Shown piece by piece: positions 58,848 through 64,000 of a stretch of DNA of 64,000 nt. Below the pieces are notes generated by a model. The model did no database searches and was not told the origin of the DNA. It saw nothing but the letters and a program-made list of their open reading frames with translations. Every line of letters begins with the position of its first letter. Position 1 is the stretch's first letter. The translations under genes were made by a program, and so were the position numbers. Source of the DNA: Quercus robur (lineage: Eukaryota; Streptophyta; Magnoliopsida; Fagales; Fagaceae); the NCBI RefSeq assembly GCF_932294415.1, contig NC_065541.1, positions 48,710,290 to 48,774,289 of the forward strand. Direction: 5' to 3'.

Positions 58848-59386
58848 ATTTATTAAGTATAATTTTTTTTGGGTTAGAAAGTAGTTGATTCAGTTTTTAA
58901 TAAAGTTTTACTAAAACATGGGTAGTTTGGTAATTTCCAGATTTGCTGGAACATTCTGTAGTGGGCTTGTAGGGAGCTGCCGTAGGTATTGGAAACATGT
59001 TCATTCTCTGATGCATTGGTGTTTTTCTCTCCGCCCATGAATATGTTTTGAGTCATGTTCATTCCAGTAGAAGTAGTATTGGCAATAGCATATAAAAAAG
59101 CTTTTATTTTATGTATTCAACAAAAGATAGAAATAAAGAGACTGAATTCAATAAAATTCCAGCAGCTTATTTTAAACTTTGAGGGCTCTTTCCTAGTGTG
59201 TGATTGCCTATGGTTTATCTTTCTTTTGTTTCTTGTCCTATTCACTTTTTTGACACCAAACAACCATCAATTCATTAAGATCCAAATTTTTTCATTATTA
59301 TTACTTAACCCTACCTCAACCTGAAAATCAAACTCTATTCAAGAATTCTTCAAGATCTCATAAAAGATTGAAACGAGCTTACATCA
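58848..59386 (+). mobile_element. Duplicated copia LTR, degenerate
   Basis: Follows 35587-36230 (GGGTTAGAAAG; GTAGTGGGCTTGTAGGGAGC; CTTCAAGATCTCATAAAAGA) and ends GCTTACATCA before TGGTATTAGAGCCC, a primer site with one change. It starts about 48 bp after the ALMT stop codon. Confidence 0.82.
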
Positions 59387-59826
59387 GAATTGGTATTAGA
59401 GCCCATTAAGGCTTCCATCCTGCATCAACAATGATAAATACTTGCATAAAAATATTTTGGTGATTAGGGCAATGGTAAACAAGTAAAAAAATACTCAAAC
59501 AGGAAGGTCATTGTACAATTAGAGAAATATCTAAAACTCCCGACTAACTTTCCTTTGCAATGATTTTGCAACAAGAGGAAATTATAGTTTTAACTTATTA
59601 ATGACAAATTTTTCTTCTAAATATCTCCTGTGTAGTCTGTACAGAGTACAATGTAGAAATGAAATTACTTAAGAATATTGAAGATAGATGGATGGTCAAT
59701 AAAAAAACGATGGTGTTAAAGAATCAACTCTTTAAAGCATGCGCTGGACACAAATAAAAATGTGTAACCCGTCTAGGACATTTTTTTTATTGGTGTTACA
59801 CACATATTGGTGGGCTTGAACCCTTC

Positions 59827-60220
59827 TTTTTTTTATTATAGGTAATATGAGTAATATTATTGATAAAAGATAAAGAAAGAAAATACAAGGTGTTCACAAT
59901 GATGAACAAAGAAAAAACAACAAAAAACAAAGAAACAGAGAAATCAAAAGACATTCTAAGAGAAAAGAGGAACTCTATGATAGAAGACTAATCTGAGGAA
60001 CCCCAACACTGAGACCAATCAAAAAAAGTTTGTTGGCACAAATTTTTTAATTGAATCAACGATTTCTCAATATCCTCAAAGGAACGATGATTTGATTCCG
60101 TTCCATCCAAACAATCCACGTCAAATAGCCTAGAATCAAATTCCAAAAATTCAAGCCAGTGTCTCCAAAATAAACTAGCCTAACATGACTCATTGAATCC
60201 CAAAAAACTGAAGCATATAC
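59827..60220 (-). mobile_element. 5'-truncated L1-type LINE within the duplicated block
   Basis: On the minus strand: a C-terminal ORF2 fragment with FWNLILGYLTWIVWMERNQ, then IEKSLIQLKNLCQQTFFDW, a 3' UTR and an A-run (T-run 59827-59834 on plus). The ORMDL original lacks it, so it inserted after the duplication. Confidence 0.78.
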
Positions 60221-60471
60221 ACCCATGACCTCACCCTCCACATTGCTCTTACAAAGGGAGGAGGTGTCAAGGACATCACCCTCCACACACACATGCAGAT
60301 AGAGAGAGAGAACTAAGACTTTCCTGATGAAGCACCAAAATTAACAGCAAAAAACTGACGTCAACTTACTTGATAACAACAAGATCTTCATAAGCTTATA
60401 AAATTAACACCCTCCAGAAAATTGAATTTACAAATTTGAACGTATTGCGTAATTCGTAGAAGTAAACTTAC

Positions 60472-61553
60472 AGCACAACAGTAACAACGGTTAAGAACTT
60501 TCTGTTGCGTGTGAGCTGCTTTCCATTATCTATTTGTTCCACCATGTCAGCCCATTGTAGATCCCCTGATCTTCAGCAAATGGAGTTCCTTTTTTCCAGT
60601 GGAAGAAGTGATAAGTGACCTGGAGGGTACAAGAACATAATAAATTCATGCAATGCAGGGAAGTGAAGCAACTTAACCTGGCAGTGAAAGGCATAAACTC
60701 ACAATGCAGAAGAATAAACCAATAACTTAAGCCTTTCAGATATTTACCTAAATAAAGGCTCTTGGTTTGCCACTAGGCCTTGTCTCAAGTGAATTTAAAA
60801 TAATAAAAATTCAATTCACATACCCTTTCAAAATTGAACCCGTGACCTCAACCTCCACCACTATTTGAAGGGGCGATTGGGGTAGAGCAAAAAACCGGTT
60901 CTTTTTTGGGTTTTTTGGGTTGGGGTGGGGACCAATCATTCTTTTTTTTGGGGTTAAAATGTCATAGTCTGATTGGAGGAGTTTTAAGACTTTTTCTCCA
61001 AGACACGTGGCATCTTTTGATTGGCTGAAATGTTTTGATTTTCAAGGTGACACATGTTAGCACCCGATTGGATTGCCTATGTCATCGCTTACATGCGTAG
61101 GGCTGCTTATGTCATCGCTTACATATGCTGATGCGTGATTAGTTTTTGCATGCATTTTATGCCCTGATTCAATGACACTTGGCAAATTTCCGTTGGTTTT
61201 TGAGTAGTGATAGCAAAACCTAGTGGTAGTACATGGCGCTTTGTTATTGGTTGTATTTTGTAGACTTGGTAATATGATATGCCAGCTCGTGATAAGTCGG
61301 GAATTTTCCCTCTCTACAAACCATTTTTAATGAAAACCCAAAAATAGAGAAAGAAAGAGTATATGAACGTGCAACAAAGTGGGCAAGATTAACAATGGTC
61401 CAGGCCATGCCAGGAGGGCAGCCAAAGATTGAAAGGTAAAGGAGCCAAGAGAGGAGGAGGATAAGGATTGAAAGGACCTGAGAATGTGAACTACTCTGTG
61501 TTCCTATTCAGAACCGCTAGTGGCACTGCATTTACATATAGATTTGCCATCAT
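60472..61553 (-). pseudogene. ORMDL pseudogene, exons 1 and 2 only
   Basis: Exon 1 copy is 61553-61373 (181 bp against 189, so eight bases are missing); exon 2 copy is 60619-60472 (148 against 149, one base lost near 60540). The exon 1 donor GT has become GC. Exon 3 is absent because the duplication starts in intron 2. It cannot encode a normal ORMDL protein. The intron is still present, so it arose at DNA level and not through mRNA. Confidence 0.93.
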
Positions 61554-61829
61554 CCACTCTTTTCTTTGATTCAGAATATTCAATTTATCTACCAAGATTG
61601 GATCTTTATGATTATGGGCTTGATGGGTTCCACTTCAAAACCTCAAATAATACACACAGACAAATAAACCAAAACAACTAAAACAATTAACTTCGTGGTG
61701 GTTGATTGAAAATGAAAAATTGAATACCCAGATGACAAAAAATCTAGAGGAGACGGCGTCGTCTTGGGATGTTTAGAAATATTAAGGTGTTTTTATTTTA
61801 TTTTTTTTTTTTAATGAATAAAGGAAAGA

Positions 61830-62222
61830 ACAAAGTTTAACTACAAAATTTGTTGTAGCCTAAGATTACAATCTTACTCAATATCATTAACATTACTATA
61901 TATTTTGAAAATCTAACCGTTGGATTGCATGTTCTTTACGTTTTTAATACATATGTCAAATTTTGTGACAATCAAATATTATTTACTATATGATCTATAA
62001 GATTATATTTTATGCATAATTTTAAACTACAAAAACTTGTAATTTAAATAATTTATTGATGATATAGCTGTTGATTTTTAATTTTCTAGAAATTTTGAAA
62101 GCATGGAGGATATAAGAAGAAAATGTAATCCAATGGTGGATTTGTCAAAAATTACCTCTAATAAAATATATTGAGTAAGGTTGTAACTTTAAGTTACAAC
62201 CAATTTTGTAACTAAATTTTAT
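61830..62222. mobile_element. MITE family D, copy 3 (inverted relative to copies 1 and 2)
   Basis: Inverted ends: TTTGTTGTAGCCTAAGATTA with CAATCTTACTCAATAT at left, ATATTGAGTAAGGTTGTAAC with TTACAACCAATTTTG at right. GGTTGTAACT/AGTTACAACC at 62181-62203 is itself a palindrome. It splits the duplicated ORMDL block, so it is younger than the duplication. Confidence 0.8.
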
Positions 62223-62370
62223 CCGAAAGGAAATTAGTAGTTGACTAGTTGTGTATTAACTCTTCCTAAGTGAGGAGAGGGAAAAATCGATCAAGCAACT
62301 TGTGGATAGTGCTAGGCATGTAACTATGCATATGATATATATTGTTGGATTTATATTCCATTTTTAGCAT

Positions 62371-62741
62371 GACATTTTCTTGTTGAGAGATTTGTTTTTC
62401 ACATGCTTTGCATCTTTCTATTATCTTGTCATTTGTAGCATCTTGTTTTATTACATTCATGCATTTATATGGATTTCTTGTGCTCCCTTGATCATCCTTG
62501 ATCATCTTTATGTCTCTCGGGTGAAGCTTTCTAGTTTCTTGTACCCTTTGTCAATCATGACAAAAAGGGGGAGAAATTGTGGAGACTTTGTGGTTTCTTT
62601 TTTTAAGATTCTACATGTTAGGGGGAGAAATACATGCCTCTGTAAGGGGGAGATGTGTTTCATCTTGTTAGGGAGAGTACTTACCTCTTTCTTCTTGTAC
62701 ACCGGTCTTGTGACCATGTTTACATACATTGTGTTGATCTT

Positions 62742-62778
<37 letters not shown>

Positions 62779-63098
62779 TATGTATGTCTTCTTCACCTAC
62801 CTCTACATGTGTTGTTTCTTTTCTATCTCCATACACATATTTCTTATATATTGTATGCAATCTTATATTTCTGTTTCACACTAAGATGCCTTGATGAGTT
62901 TTGTTTAAAGTGTTTCAGAAATACAGGTTGTCAAAGTCTACTTGCCATAAACTCTCTTCTTACAAAGTTTTTCAAGAGTTTGTATTAGGATAGATTTTAT
63001 TGTATTCAACAAGTGAGTATGAGTTGAGTGATTTATGACTTCTCTCATATGTTCATTTGTTTGTTGTGGTTTTGTCACGAATTGCCAAATTGGGAGAT
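62371..63098 (+). mobile_element. 3' internal region of a copia-type LTR element
   Basis: TCAATCATGACAAAAAGGGG and later GGGGGAGA words, and ATTGCCAAATTGGGAGAT directly before the LTR, are features of the long 3' region of SIRE/Tork-like copia elements, the last serving as polypurine tract. A (TA)n tract lies at 62745-62775. The coding part is missing, and it begins abruptly where the ORMDL duplication ends. Confidence 0.6.
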
Positions 63099-64000
63099 TG
63101 TTAGAACATATGTGATTTAATGTTAGGAACATATGTCACTATTTTATGTAATTGACTAATCCTTTGACAAAATGCTCTTTACTTGTAATTGAGTAGATTT
63201 AGGATGTATTTAATACTTCAAGGAACAAGAGTTCAAGTTTAGTATTGAAGCCATACAAATCTGTCCAAGAAACAAGTGAAGAAGTGCTGATTTTTTAAAG
63301 CTTGATAGTTGCTCGACACCTCTCGACAGCTAGGCTATCTATCGAGCTCTTCAGCTTCTTTTTATTGCAATCTCGATACCTCTCGATAGCTAGGTCGATC
63401 GATCGAGCAACTTTCTGTCCTCTCAATAGCTCTTGATAGCTCGCAACAGATAGGCTCGATTGCTTCTCGACACCTCTTGATAGCTCGCAATAGGTCTCGA
63501 TAGATAGCTATCTATCGAGAATTACGAAATTCAGATTTCCAAATCTGATTTTCGATTCATGCTTATGTATTTGTGTAGGGTTTCTTTTCTCACAACCCTA
63601 TACATATATAAGGCTTATTTTAGAGGCCGTCACATAAAAGAATACAAGGAGAACACATCCAAAAGGTGACCGATGCCTTATTCTCTCTAAAAGAAGCTAC
63701 TGCGTCTTTGCGCTTTAGGGTTTTGTAACCAAGTGCTTCTTGATCTTCATTGTTGATGAAGTGAAGAACTTTGCAACCAACATCTTCTTTAAGTTGGTAT
63801 GTTAGTCACGTACTGGGAGCCGTGCATCATTGATTAGTCACGTATTGGGATTTGTGCAAAAAGGGTGACGTTCATATATTGAAGAGTTCAGAGATTCTAA
63901 AGTGGTAAAAGGTTTCTGCTGTAAGTTCATCTATGAGAATTGTAGAGTCTAGGGATAAATGTTTTATATTAGATCTGAAACTTCTCTTTACTATAGTGAA
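63099..64000 (+). mobile_element. Copia-type 3' LTR, cut by window end
   Basis: Starts TGTTAGAACATATGTG after the purine-rich tract. A TATA region (ACATATATAAGGC) lies near 63605, then leader-like sequence with two related TTAGTCACGTA(C/T)TGGGA units (63805, 63835). The end of the LTR is outside the window. Confidence 0.68.
63305..63520. repeat. CTCGATAGCT-type degenerate repeats and a 26-bp perfect palindrome
   Basis: At least eight variants of CTCGACACCTCTCGATAGCT follow each other, in both orientations. 63495-63520 is a perfect 26-bp palindrome centred on AGCT (arms TCTCGATAGATAG / CTATCTATCGAGA). They lie in the U3 part of the LTR, upstream of the TATA region. Confidence 0.9.

Larger units (their letters stand above)
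58848..62370 (-). repeat. Partial segmental duplication of the ORMDL locus
   Basis: Matches 35587-40660 in order: copia LTR, intron 2, exon 2, intron 1, exon 1, leader, promoter (to GGCGTCGT...GGGATGTTT at 61755) and, after a MITE, 62225-62370. Part of intron 1 (60950-61330) has been replaced by unrelated sequence. Exon 3 is not included. The left edge coincides with the LTR start. Confidence 0.9.

Noticed and set aside
62380..62988. 202-aa open frame rich in Tyr, Ile and Phe
   Set aside because: Runs across a (TA)n tract and a non-coding copia 3' region with GGGGGAGA words; no domain similarity.
1..64000. CRISPR-like arrays
   Set aside because: The regular repeats here are tandem units without spacers, in a plant nuclear context with introns.

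Overview
This is a 64-kb piece of plant nuclear DNA, most likely from a eudicot and possibly a tree. It is AT-rich and intron-containing, and most of it is transposable elements. I see three intact host genes: a Dof zinc-finger transcription factor (+, 26011-27451), an ORMDL/ORM1-like sphingolipid regulator (-, 34800-38980) and an aluminium-activated malate transporter, ALMT (+, 56753-58800). A broken partial copy of the ORMDL gene lies directly downstream of ALMT (58848-62370). The species cannot be named from the sequence alone.

Layout. 1-4765 is a non-coding LTR element (LARD type) cut at its 5' LTR, carrying two arrays of a 68-69 bp tandem repeat. 4874-5520 is a second, truncated LTR. 6995-10200 is a decayed L1-type LINE on the minus strand. 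12536-13350 is a solo LTR. 14520-16970 holds a Mutator-like element and several MITEs. 18057-18160 is a small tRNA-like SINE with target duplications. 22826-24345 is a nested stack (MITE > MITE > SINE > GC-rich hAT element). The Dof gene follows. 29820-33866 is another LINE interrupted by a Helitron-like block that itself holds a solo LTR. The ORMDL gene has a copia LTR in intron 2 and a PIF/Harbinger-like element in its promoter. A second Harbinger-like copy lies at 43117-44228. 45845-49844 is a CACTA element containing a solo LTR that contains a hAT element; a second solo LTR of the same family lies at 50075-51175. The window ends in the 3' part of a copia element whose LTR carries palindromic repeats.

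The host genes are not functionally linked in any way I can see. The strongest less obvious signals are: (i) at least seven very short poly(A) insertions, each flanked by a 12-17 bp target duplication, one of which has a matching empty site in the duplicated ORMDL block; (ii) the two nested transposon stacks, which give relative insertion ages; (iii) the ORMDL duplication, whose left edge coincides with the start of a copia LTR and lies about 50 bp from the ALMT stop codon; and (iv) a 624-bp GC-rich hAT-like element with repeat-filled ends. I did not find a clearly new protein system.
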